From Acidobacteriota bacterium (lineage in GTDB: Bacteria; Acidobacteriota; Terriglobia; Terriglobales; Acidobacteriaceae): a stretch of 64,000 nt of DNA. The position numbers were made by a program, and so were the translations under genes. A model generated the notes under the pieces. It worked only from the letters and a program-made list of their open reading frames with translations. It was not told the DNA's origin and did not search any database. The stretch covers positions 1-64,000 of the forward strand of contig JARLGJ010000033.1 in the NCBI GenBank assembly GCA_031296105.1. The letters are read 5' to 3'. Positions 8,499-16,697 of this stretch are shown here, piece by piece; the stretch's first letter is position 1, and each line of letters starts with the position of its first letter.

Positions 8499-10199
8499 TT
8501 ACTTCGCCATGGAAGCCTTGCGTTCCGGTTCGAATTCCGCCCCGGGAATCCACTCCACGTTCTGCGCCTGGGCTCCCACGCGGTAAGCCAGGGCGATGCC
8601 AAAGCGTGCCAGCACCGAGTTCGTCCGGTAATCGTACTCGTCTTTAAACTCGTCTGTTGGCTGATGGTAGGACTTTTCCATCTCCTCGGACTTCGCCTTC
8701 ACCCATGCTTCCGGATGCCCCAGGAACTGCTCGCCCGCCTCAATGGAGAAAGCCGGAATGCCATAGTGCGCAAAGCTGAAGTGGTCTGAGCGGTAGTAAC
8801 CACCGTTCTCCGGATGCCGCGGCTGCAAGACCTTCAACTTGAAATCCGCCGCGGTCTCCTCCAGCACCTTGGCCAGCGTTGTCTTTTCGTAACCCTGTGC
8901 CACCACTTCCTTGGGAATTCCCAGCGGCGCAATGGCATCGAAGTTCAGGTCCAGGGCCACGTCGGCCGCGCGCAGCGGCAGGTGCTGCGCCAGGTATTCC
9001 GAGCCCCACAGCCCCTGCTCCTCGGCGGTAACGGCGGCAAAGTACACGCTGCGCCTCGGATGCGGCGTGGTGGCACCCATGGCGCGAGCCATCTCCATCA
9101 CCATGGCCGTGCCGGTGCCGTTGTCCAAGGCCCCGTGGTAGATCACCTTGCCTGTGGCCGTCTGCACCATGCCCAGGTGGTCGTAGTGTCCGGTAAAGAA
9201 AATCGCCTGCTTGCTCAACTCGGCATCGGAGCCGGTCAGCTTGCCGATGACGTTGTTGGACGCGAAGTAGCGCACCTGCGAGGCAATGTGCGCCTTCACC
9301 CGCAGAGGCAGCGGAATAGCCCGGAAGCCCTTCTTCTGCGCCACCGCCAGCAGGGCATCCACGTCCTGCCCGGCGTCCGCCAGAATGGTGCGCGCCTTGT
9401 CATACTGAATCCAGCTTGCCATGGGCAGCTTGGGATTTTTGTCCTCGGCCAGTTGCGAGTGTTCTCCGCCCCACGAGCTGCGCACCACCTGCCAGCCGTA
9501 GCTGGCCATGTCCGTGCGATGAATCAGAATGACGCCCGCGGCGCCCATGCGCGCCGCCTGCTCGTACTTATAGGTCCAGCGGCCATAGTAGGTCAGCGCC
9601 TTGCCGCCAAAGAACGCGGGATCGTCCGAAGGCGGTTCGTTGACGAACATGAGCAGGATTTTTCCCTTCACGTCCACGCCCGCGTAGTCGTCCCAGCCAA
9701 ACTCCGGAGCCTGTATGCCGTAGCCAACAAACACCACCGGCGCGTCCAACTCCACCGACTTATTCTGATCCAGATTGAAGACCATCACGTCGTCGGCGAG
9801 CTTCAGGTTGAGCTTCTGCTTCGGCGTCGTCACCTCCACGGCGGTGGAGGCTTCCGTGGTGATGCCCACCATGGGCACCTTCTGGAACCAGGTGCCGTTA
9901 TCACCGGCCGGTTCCAACCCGGCGGCCTTGAACTGCTGCGCAATAAACTCGGCGGCCACGTCGCCGCCATGTGCCCCGGTGCCGCGTCCCTCCAGGGCAT
10001 CGCTCGACAGATACTTCACGTCGTCGCGGATTCTCTCGGCCTTGACCTTGCCCATGGCCTCCAGCATTCCCGCCGGACGCCGTGCGTCCATCGACGGAGC
10101 ATGACGCGCGGGGGCGCGGCGGCTCGAGGCGGCTTGAACAGGCAAAATTGTGCTGGCAAGAACGATTACGGACAGGGCGGCAACAACAATACGGCGCAT
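8499..10199 (-). CDS. Secreted M28-family zinc aminopeptidase with PA domain
   Basis: A 566-residue protein, start ATG 10199 with GGGAG eight bases upstream. The signal peptide is MRRIVVAALSVIVLASTILP. A protease-associated domain sits around 140-290. The M28 catalytic region carries the expected zinc and catalytic residues in order: the His of FTGHYDHLG, Asp of LDNGTGTAM, Glu-Glu of TAEEQGLWGSEYL and the His of YRSDHFSFAHYGIPAF. Such enzymes remove N-terminal residues from peptides outside the cytoplasm, matching the protein-scavenging habit of many Acidobacteria. It is monocistronic, between the cyclase-domain gene and mutY on the same strand with gaps over 100 bp. Substrate preference cannot be read. 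Confidence 0.88.
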   Translation of the reverse strand: MRRIVVAALSVIVLASTILPVQAASSRRAPARHAPSMDARRPAGMLEAMGKVKAERIRDDVKYLSSDALEGRGTGAHGGDVAAEFIAQQFKAAGLEPAGDNGTWFQKVPMVGITTEASTAVEVTTPKQKLNLKLADDVMVFNLDQNKSVELDAPVVFVGYGIQAPEFGWDDYAGVDVKGKILLMFVNEPPSDDPAFFGGKALTYYGRWTYKYEQAARMGAAGVILIHRTDMASYGWQVVRSSWGGEHSQLAEDKNPKLPMASWIQYDKARTILADAGQDVDALLAVAQKKGFRAIPLPLRVKAHIASQVRYFASNNVIGKLTGSDAELSKQAIFFTGHYDHLGMVQTATGKVIYHGALDNGTGTAMVMEMARAMGATTPHPRRSVYFAAVTAEEQGLWGSEYLAQHLPLRAADVALDLNFDAIAPLGIPKEVVAQGYEKTTLAKVLEETAADFKLKVLQPRHPENGGYYRSDHFSFAHYGIPAFSIEAGEQFLGHPEAWVKAKSEEMEKSYHQPTDEFKDEYDYRTNSVLARFGIALAYRVGAQAQNVEWIPGAEFEPERKASMAK

Positions 10200-10326
10200 A
10201 GTTCTCCCGCGGATTGGCAGAAACATTCGGCCTGGGCTGATTCCTGTTTATTGTACCCCGCGGCAAAGCGGCGGAAGAAACGCCACCAGCAGAGTTCCCC
10301 CGCTGCAACCTTGTGCAATTTCCGTT

Positions 10327-11340
10327 TTATGCCAACAGTCCCTGCCGGCGCAGCGCCTTACGCGTCAGCCCGGTCAGAGGCAGTTTCGCAAGATTCGCCA
10401 CGTCCACCCAGCGCCCGCCGCGCTTCTCCGCCGCCTTCAGCAGGCGCAGCGGCAGCGCCACAATATGCACCTCGTAATCCGTATCGGTGATGGAGTGGCG
10501 CAGCGTGCACAGCACTTCCCCGTCGCGCTCCGCGCCGCTCGCTAACTCCGGCAGCTCCCACATCCCGGCCATTTTGGAGGCCCCGGCCTCGCGCTGCGCC
10601 AGATAAACGCGGCCGGCATTGGTGACCAGTGCTCGCGCCATGCGCACGCGCTTGCGCTCCTCCTGCGCCCGACTGGTGTCGGCACCCGGGGCGCGGCACC
10701 ATTCATGCACGGGACACGCCAGACACTGCGGCGCGCGTGGCGTGCAAACCATGGCGCCCAGCTCCATCATGGCCTGGTTCCAGTCTCCGGCGTGGCGCGG
10801 GTCCAGCAGTTCCTGCGCCCTTTGCCACACGGCTTCACCCTCGCGCGGACGGCCGTCCAGGCGGGCCAGCACGCGCTCCACATTGCCATCCACCACCGCC
10901 ACGGCCTCGCCGCACGCGATACTGGCAATGGCCGCCGCCGTGTAGCGTCCCACACCCTCCAGGCGGCGCAACCCGGCCGCATTCTCAGGAATGTTCCCGC
11001 CCAGTTCACGCATCACGGTCCGCGCCGCCTTGTGCAGCAGGCGGGCCCGGCGGTAATAACCCAGGCCGCTCCAGCGGGCGAGCACCTGGCTCTCTTCGTC
11101 CGCGGCTAGAACCTCGATTGATGGAAATGCCTCCAGGAAGAGGCGATAGTGCTCCAGCACGGCGGCCACGCGCGTCTGTTGCAGCATGATCTCCGAGACC
11201 CACACGCGGTAGGCATCGTGGTCCTTGCGCCAGGGCAGGTCGCGGCGGTTTTGCCGGTACCAGGCGAGCAGCGCCCGGCGCAGCGGAAGGATCTCTTCCT
11301 CCGGCATGATGTCCTGCTGTTCTCCGCCCCGTTTTGCCAT
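10327..11340 (-). CDS. mutY: A/G-specific adenine DNA glycosylase MutY
   Basis: A 337-residue base-excision-repair enzyme that removes adenine mispaired with 8-oxoguanine. Seen in order: catalytic Glu in SEIMLQQTRV, the helix-hairpin-helix LEGVGRYTAAAIASIA, catalytic Asp in VVDGNVERVLAR, the four-Cys cluster CTPRAPQCLACPVHEWC (C-x6-C-x2-C-x5-C), and a C-terminal NUDIX-like recognition domain beginning ARALVTNAGRVYLAQRE. The ATG at 11340 begins MAKRGGEQQDIM; the frame stays open to 11715 but that part is antisense to the FKBP gene. mutY and the FKBP gene are divergent with about 110 bp between starts. Confidence 0.93.
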   Translation of the reverse strand: MAKRGGEQQDIMPEEEILPLRRALLAWYRQNRRDLPWRKDHDAYRVWVSEIMLQQTRVAAVLEHYRLFLEAFPSIEVLAADEESQVLARWSGLGYYRRARLLHKAARTVMRELGGNIPENAAGLRRLEGVGRYTAAAIASIACGEAVAVVDGNVERVLARLDGRPREGEAVWQRAQELLDPRHAGDWNQAMMELGAMVCTPRAPQCLACPVHEWCRAPGADTSRAQEERKRVRMARALVTNAGRVYLAQREAGASKMAGMWELPELASGAERDGEVLCTLRHSITDTDYEVHIVALPLRLLKAAEKRGGRWVDVANLAKLPLTGLTRKALRRQGLLA

Positions 11341-11451
11341 CTTTAGTGATTGTATCTTGCACCGCGTTAGCCCCGGCCAAGCCGCCCCAGGCGCGGCGAG
11401 AGAGCCGTTTACGCGGTTGCCGACGGGCGGCGATTGTGTTCTGATGTTCGA

Positions 11452-12300
11452 ATGAACAAGATACCCGCACTCACCTCCTTTTTCCTCGCCGGCTTGCTGT
11501 TGACCGGCTCGCTCGCGGCCCAAACTGCGCCTGCCAAAACGGCCACCGCGTCCAAGACAAAGACCGGTGTTGTTGCAGCCAAGAAAACGACGGAGGAAAA
11601 ATTGACCACACCCAAGGAAAAGAACAGCTACGCCATCGGCGCCGACATCGGCAAAAATCTGAAGGACAGCCTTACGCACGGCGGCTTCGACGTGGATTAC
11701 TCCATCATTGCGCACGGCTTTAAGGATGCCATGGCCGGCAAGGTTGAGCTGACCGATGAAGAGATGAAGACCATCATCACCGAGCTAACCAAGGAAGCCC
11801 GCGAGCGCAACGCCGCCAAGGCCAAGGCGGAGGCGGACGAGAACGAGCGCGCCGGCGAAGCCTTCCTGGCGGCTAACAAGTCTAAGGAAGGCGTCGTCAC
11901 CCTGCCCTCCGGCTTGCAGTACAAGGTCGTCACCCAGGGTACCGGCGTAATCCCCGGCCCCACCGACATCGTCGAGTGCAACTACCGCGGAACGCTTATC
12001 AACGGCAAGGAGTTCGACAGCTCTTATAAGCACGGCCAGCCGATTGAGTTCCCGGTGAATCGCGTCATCAAGGGTTGGACCGAAGTCCTGCAGAAGATGC
12101 CGGCCGGCTCCAAGTACCAGGTCTTCATCCCCGCCAGCCTGGCCTACGGCCCGCGCGGCTCGGGCCCTGACATCGGCCCCAACGAGGCTCTGATCTTCGA
12201 CATCGAACTGATCTCGGTGAAAAAGGCTGACGCACCCACGCCGGCCGAGGCCCCAAAGCCCGCGGAACCGGCCAAGCCCTCAGCTCCGGCCACCAAGTAA
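11452..12300 (+). CDS. FKBP-type peptidyl-prolyl isomerase, exported (FkpA/Mip-like)
   Basis: A 282-residue chaperone. The signal peptide MNKIPALTSFFLAGLLLTGSLAA is followed by an Ala/Lys/Thr linker, then the N-terminal dimerisation domain of FkpA/Mip proteins (EKNSYAIGADIGKNLKDSL ... DAMAGKVELTDEEM) and a long charged helix. The FKBP fold is at about 165-262: LPSGLQYKVVTQGTG, VECNYRGTLINGKEFDSSY, VIKGWTEVLQKMPAGSKYQVFIP, LAYGPRG, LIFDIELISV. Active-site aromatic residues are present. An Ala/Pro/Lys tail ends the protein. ATG 11452 is preferred over 11434 because the signal peptide starts there. Its likely role is folding of exported proteins in the periplasm. Confidence 0.92.
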   Translation: MNKIPALTSFFLAGLLLTGSLAAQTAPAKTATASKTKTGVVAAKKTTEEKLTTPKEKNSYAIGADIGKNLKDSLTHGGFDVDYSIIAHGFKDAMAGKVELTDEEMKTIITELTKEARERNAAKAKAEADENERAGEAFLAANKSKEGVVTLPSGLQYKVVTQGTGVIPGPTDIVECNYRGTLINGKEFDSSYKHGQPIEFPVNRVIKGWTEVLQKMPAGSKYQVFIPASLAYGPRGSGPDIGPNEALIFDIELISVKKADAPTPAEAPKPAEPAKPSAPATK

Positions 12301-12322
12301 CTGGAGTTCCGGCACACACAAC

Positions 12323-12347
12323 GAGGCCCGCCGATTTGGCGGGCCTC
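12323..12347. terminator. Hairpin after the FKBP gene
   Basis: GAGGCCCGCC (12323-12332) pairs perfectly with GGCGGGCCTC (12338-12347) around a GATTT loop. It sits 23 bp past the FKBP stop and between convergent genes. The T tract is short (AAACTTTG), so the hairpin is clear but efficiency is uncertain. Confidence 0.65.
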
Positions 12348-12420
12348 AAACTTTGTGATCGTGCTTTGTGCCCCCAGGTTCACCGGGCCTCATTTGCCCG
12401 GTTAACCTGGGAGAAGTAAC

Positions 12421-14076
12421 TTACTTCGCCTCCGCCGTCTCCAACTTCACGAAGTCGAAGCGCTCAAGCTGCTTCTCGAAGGGAATCGAGAACTGCTTTT
12501 CGATCTTCTCGCGGTAGGTGGGGCCGGAGTTGTAGGTGCAGAACGGATACAGCTTGCCATCCGGCGCAGCATAGTGAATCACGCAGCGCTTTACGCGCTC
12601 CACGTCGAAGTTGTAGGGATCCTGGAAGTGCATGCCGGCGCACAGCAGCGTGCGGTAGGTAAACGTGCCGTCCATGCCTTCGCGGCCCAGCTTCTTGTTG
12701 GTCATGCCCTGGATCGTGTTCAGGAACTTCTCGAAGGTCAAACCCTCGGGCGCGCGATCCGCCTTGAAGTGCTTCTTCAGGTCCAACCACGCCTTGGTGC
12801 CGTTGTAATACTTCATCACGCCGCCCCACTTCTTGCGGCTCAGCTCTTCCACGTCCTGCAGCATGGCCGGGATGTCCACGAACTGCGTCACCGGGATGGC
12901 CTTGCGGTTCTTCTCATCCACGAACAGATAGGTGCCCATGGAGCAGTGCGGGTGCGCGGAGATCGTCGGCACCGGACGGCCTTCGATGGCCGAGATCAGC
13001 TTGCTGAACGGCGTGACGGCCGAGAGCGGGAACCAGTCGTTGTAAGTGTCAAAGATGCCGGTCTGTTCGGCCAGCTTGTGCGCCAGGTCGCTCTGGGTGA
13101 AGCGCTTCTCTTCCAGCTCGCGGCGCGAGATGCGTCCGGTGAACGAAACCGGCTGCCAGCTAATGCCGCTGACCGTGTCCACGTTATTGATGGCGCACTG
13201 CAAAATGTCGCCGAGCTGGTGATCGTTGATGCCCTTGACGATGGTGGGCACGAAGACGACCTTGACCTTCGCCTGGCGGCAGTTCTCAATGGCCTGCATC
13301 TTCTTTTCGAACAGCGCTTCGCCGCGCGTCTTCATATAGACGTCATCGGTTACGCCGTCGAACTGCAGGTAGATCGTCGAGAGTCCGGCTTCCTTGCACT
13401 TCTTGGTGAACTCCAGGGAGTTCGCCATCATGATGCCGTTGGTGGCCGCCTGGATGTGGGTGAAGCCCATCTCCCGGGCCATCGCCAGAATCTCGATGAA
13501 CTGCGGGTGAATAGTCGGCTCGCCGCCGGAGAACTGCACCACGCGGCTGTCGATGGGGCGCGTGTCGCGCAGCGCCTGCAGCATTACCTTCACCTCGGGC
13601 ACGGTCGGCTCATACAGGTAACCGGCGGCGTTGGCGTTGGCAAAGCAGACCGGGCAGGTCAGGTTGCAGCGGTTCGTCAAATCCACGTTGGCCAGCGCCG
13701 CGTGCGAGGTATGCAGCGAGCACATGCCGCAGTCTTCCGGGCAATGGTTTTCGGCGCCCTTGTTGTAGGCGGGATTGGTGAGGCCCGGCATGTCGCCGAA
13801 TTCCCACTCTTCCATCTTCAGATAGAGCTTGGCATCGCCATAGATGGTGTCTTTGAACTCGCCGTGCTCGGGACAGGTCTTGACCATGACGACCTTGCCG
13901 TTTTCTTCCAGAATCTGTGCCGGAATTGTCTTGGTGCCGCCGCACTCGGGGCACATCGAGAGAGTGCTCTTGGGCAGTCCCTTCTGCAACTGCTGAATGG
14001 GGCCGCCGGTAAGGGTCGTTTCAGGTTGCAGGACTTTCAACTCAGGGCGCTTGGCCGATGCAAATGGGGTACTCAA
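12421..14076 (-). CDS. Tes-like radical SAM protein (candidate tetraether / membrane-spanning lipid synthase)
   Basis: A 551-residue cytoplasmic radical SAM enzyme. The N-terminal zinc-like module has CPEC (42-45) and CPEHGEF (68); an extra cluster motif CPEDCGMC is at 112-119; the AdoMet [4Fe-4S] motif CNLTCPVC is at 137-144; then VVQFSGGEPTIHP. This order is that of archaeal tetraether synthase and of bacterial homologues proposed to join lipid tails. The C-terminal third has further Cys (LLCAGMHF, RCVIHYA, PFCTYNSG) that could hold another cluster. The first in-frame codon is TTG 14094 with no ribosome site; TTG 14076, just after GGAGAG, is preferred. The reaction is inferred from family resemblance; another C-C bond-forming or methylating role is possible. 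Confidence 0.65.
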   Translation of the reverse strand: MSTPFASAKRPELKVLQPETTLTGGPIQQLQKGLPKSTLSMCPECGGTKTIPAQILEENGKVVMVKTCPEHGEFKDTIYGDAKLYLKMEEWEFGDMPGLTNPAYNKGAENHCPEDCGMCSLHTSHAALANVDLTNRCNLTCPVCFANANAAGYLYEPTVPEVKVMLQALRDTRPIDSRVVQFSGGEPTIHPQFIEILAMAREMGFTHIQAATNGIMMANSLEFTKKCKEAGLSTIYLQFDGVTDDVYMKTRGEALFEKKMQAIENCRQAKVKVVFVPTIVKGINDHQLGDILQCAINNVDTVSGISWQPVSFTGRISRRELEEKRFTQSDLAHKLAEQTGIFDTYNDWFPLSAVTPFSKLISAIEGRPVPTISAHPHCSMGTYLFVDEKNRKAIPVTQFVDIPAMLQDVEELSRKKWGGVMKYYNGTKAWLDLKKHFKADRAPEGLTFEKFLNTIQGMTNKKLGREGMDGTFTYRTLLCAGMHFQDPYNFDVERVKRCVIHYAAPDGKLYPFCTYNSGPTYREKIEKQFSIPFEKQLERFDFVKLETAEAK

Positions 14077-14381
14077 GATTTCTCTCCGCTTCAATCAGGG
14101 TGGTATTGCGGAACCTACACACGTCCGCGTACATATAGTGTCGCCCCTGGGGCAAACCGCGCTCAGTGGCAGCCATCACCTCGGCGAGTGAGGTCACTTT
14201 TCAGCGAATCGCAATTTGCCGCATTAAATGGCATATATTGGAACCCGGCGATACCCTTTGGGGTCAATCCATACGACGCACACGTTTTTGCGAAGCGGCA
14301 ATCCGGAGATTATTCCGGCCCTGCGGCTCGCTACGGGCGCGCCCCCGCGGTACGATTTCAGGTTCCACCAAGGAGACCTTG
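14077..14381. other. Divergent intergenic region between the Tes-like gene and the DUF4139 gene
   Basis: About 305 bp with no gene. AT-richer text (GCATTAAATGGCATATATTGG, near 14219-14239) lies roughly 140-165 bp upstream of the DUF4139 start and could contain a promoter. I see no convincing operator or structured RNA. Confidence 0.35.
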
Positions 14382-16547
14382 ATGCGACGCCGTTCCCTAC
14401 TTCCCTGCCTCAGCCTGTTGCTGCTGCTCACGGCCGCCGTTGCCCAACCCGCTAAGCCGTCCACGACTTCCCACGCCTCCTCCGCGGAGGCCGCCGAGCT
14501 GCCCGTGCGCCGCGTCGTCCTTTACAAGAACGGCGTCGGCTACTTCGAGCACCAGGGACGCGTCACGGGCAATCAGGAGCTGAACATACGCTTCACTACC
14601 TCGCAACTCAACGATGTGCTCAAGTCGCTCACCGTGGTCGATCTCGGCGGCGGACAAGTCTCGGGTGTGCGCTACAACTCAGTAGCTCCGCTCAGCCAGC
14701 GCCTCAGCACCCTGCGCCTGGCCCTGGATGGCAACACCGACCGCGCCAGCTTCCTGAACGCCCTGCGCGGTGCCCGCGTGGAGGTGCGCAGCGGCACTGC
14801 TTCGGCCATCGGCAAGCTACTCTCCATTGAAGAAGTCACCCGTCAGGACAAGGACGGCAACGAGCTCAAGTCCACACAACTCTCGTTGGTGAGCGACGCC
14901 GGAGAGCTGCGCAGCTTCGAGATGAACACGGCAACCTCGGTAAAGATTCTGGACGGCGAGATGACGCGCGAGGTGGGCCGCTACATGGCCTTGCTGGCCA
15001 GCGCGCGCGACAAGGACGTGCGCCAGATGACCATCGCCACCAGTGGCAGCGGTACGCGCGACGTTCTGGTCAGCTACATCAGCGAGGTGCCAGTGTGGAA
15101 GTCCACCTACCGCATCGTGCTGCCGAAGAATAAGGACGCCAAGCCCCTCTTGCAAGGCTGGGCCATCGTGGACAACACCGTGGGCGAAGACTGGAAAGAC
15201 GTGCAGCTCTCGCTCGTCGCGGGCTCGCCGCAGTCGTTCGTCGAGCAGATATCGCAGCCGTACTACGTGCGCCGCCCAGTGGTGGAACTGCCCAAGAGCG
15301 CGCAGTTGACGCCGCAGACGCACGAGGGAGCGGAGTATGCCGAGGACAAGGCCCCCACTGGGTTGGGCGGTGTGGCTGGTGGCATGGTTGCAGAAACGCT
15401 AAATGCGCCCGCTCCGATGGCGAAGGCTGCCAGATCGCGCGGCGTTGGAAGCGGTTCCGGGGGCGGCATAGGAGGTGGTGTTTATCACGTCGGAAATTCC
15501 GTCGCCACGGACCAGGCCAATGCCCTCACCGAATCCTACGAGCAATCGTTCCAGGCGCAGTCCAACGGCGAAGCACTCGGAGACATGTTCCAGTACGCCG
15601 TGCATCAGCCGGTGACCATCCTGCAGAACCAGTCGGCGCTGGTGCCCATTGTGCAGGCCCGCGTGGACGCCGAAAAAGTCACCTTGTGGAACGCCCACGA
15701 GCAGGCACCGGTGCGCGCCCTGTGGCTCACCAACTCCAGCGGCCTCACGCTCGATGCCGGCTCGTTCAACATCGTCGAAGATGGAGCCTTCGCCGGAGAG
15801 GGCTTACTTAGCGAAGTCCATCCCAACGAGCGCCGCCTTGTAAGCTATGCCGCCGACACTGCCGTGCGGGTGAAGTCGCAGGGAGCCAACGAGACGCGGC
15901 CCTACACGCATCTGCGCGCGGCCAAGGGCATTCTCACCCTCACTCGCGAACTGCGCGAGACGCGCACCTACACCGTCACCAACACCGACATCGCGCCGCG
16001 CACCGTGGTCATCGAGCATCCCGCCCGCGCTGGATGGAAGTTCCTCGACGCCGCCACGAAGCCGGACGAGACCTCCAACTCGTATTCCCGCTTCCGCCTT
16101 GCGGTCGCGGCCAGCAGCACGCAGAAGCTGGAGGTGGCCGAGTACTTCCCGCAGCAGACCACCTACGCACTCAGTACGGTCGCGCCCGACGTGATCCAAA
16201 TGGTGCTGAGCACGCGCGACGTGCAGCCCGAGGTCGAGGCCTCTCTGCGCAAGCTGCTGGCGAAAAAGGATGAGGTCTCCGCCGCTGAGCAGGCCCTCAA
16301 GCAGCGCCACGAAGAGGTGGAGCGCATCGGCCAGGAGCAGGCCCGCCTGCGCGAAAACATGCAGGCCCTCAAGGGCAGCAGCGAGGAGAAGGCCCTGGTG
16401 CAACGCTATGTGGGAGAACTAAATAAGCAGGAAGATCGCCTGGAAAAGCTCAACGCCGAAATTTCTGCAAAAGAAGTGGAACTTTCTTCGTTGCAGGGTG
16501 AATACCAACATATGGCTGAGTCGGTGACCTTCGACCAGATCAGATAG
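14382..16547 (+). CDS. Exported DUF4139 / mucoidy-inhibitor-like protein
   Basis: A 721-residue exported protein, ATG 14382 after AAGGAGACCTTG. The signal peptide MRRRSLLPCLSLLLLLTAAVA is followed by the N-terminal strand VRRVVLYKNGVGYFEHQG that typifies this family. The DUF4139 core has DVLVSYISEVPVWKSTYRI, LQGWAIVDNTVGEDWKDVQLSLVAGSP and, later, RTYTVTNTDIAPRTVVIEHP. A Gly/Ser-rich insert (about 345-370) breaks the core. The last 120 residues form a coiled coil (EEVERIGQEQARLRENMQAL). Function is unknown for the family; an envelope or surface role is likely. It is monocistronic and closed by a strong terminator. Confidence 0.8.
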   Translation: MRRRSLLPCLSLLLLLTAAVAQPAKPSTTSHASSAEAAELPVRRVVLYKNGVGYFEHQGRVTGNQELNIRFTTSQLNDVLKSLTVVDLGGGQVSGVRYNSVAPLSQRLSTLRLALDGNTDRASFLNALRGARVEVRSGTASAIGKLLSIEEVTRQDKDGNELKSTQLSLVSDAGELRSFEMNTATSVKILDGEMTREVGRYMALLASARDKDVRQMTIATSGSGTRDVLVSYISEVPVWKSTYRIVLPKNKDAKPLLQGWAIVDNTVGEDWKDVQLSLVAGSPQSFVEQISQPYYVRRPVVELPKSAQLTPQTHEGAEYAEDKAPTGLGGVAGGMVAETLNAPAPMAKAARSRGVGSGSGGGIGGGVYHVGNSVATDQANALTESYEQSFQAQSNGEALGDMFQYAVHQPVTILQNQSALVPIVQARVDAEKVTLWNAHEQAPVRALWLTNSSGLTLDAGSFNIVEDGAFAGEGLLSEVHPNERRLVSYAADTAVRVKSQGANETRPYTHLRAAKGILTLTRELRETRTYTVTNTDIAPRTVVIEHPARAGWKFLDAATKPDETSNSYSRFRLAVAASSTQKLEVAEYFPQQTTYALSTVAPDVIQMVLSTRDVQPEVEASLRKLLAKKDEVSAAEQALKQRHEEVERIGQEQARLRENMQALKGSSEEKALVQRYVGELNKQEDRLEKLNAEISAKEVELSSLQGEYQHMAESVTFDQIR

Positions 16548-16565
16548 TTCTTCCTCCAGAAACTT

Positions 16566-16594
16566 GTCCGCCGCGAAACGGCGGACGTTTTTTT
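16566..16594 (+). terminator. Rho-independent terminator after the DUF4139 gene
   Basis: GTCCGCCG (16566-16573) pairs with CGGCGGAC (16579-16586), followed by GTTTTTTT. It is 19 bp past the stop codon. Confidence 0.9.
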
Positions 16595-16612
16595 GCGCCC
16601 GGCACTCCACCC

Positions 16613-16645
16613 ATAAAAAACCGCCGGAGCCATTGGCTCCGGCGG
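16613..16645 (-). terminator. Rho-independent terminator after the second Tes-like gene
   Basis: Read on the minus strand, CCGCCGGAGCCAA pairs with TGGCTCCGGCGG and runs into TTTTTTAT. It serves the minus-strand gene ending at 16698 and stands back to back with the plus-strand terminator at 16566-16594. Confidence 0.88.
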
Positions 16646-16697
16646 CGGTGCAACTGGGCACGAACCGGAAAGGAAATCGCCTCTCCGGAAACGCCAG

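Noticed and set aside
12574-14382. A 602-residue plus-strand frame opposite the short tes-like gene
   Set aside because: It is the antisense shadow of a clear radical SAM gene in GC-rich DNA; its text is rich in His, Arg, Gly and Leu with no domain, and no ribosome site.
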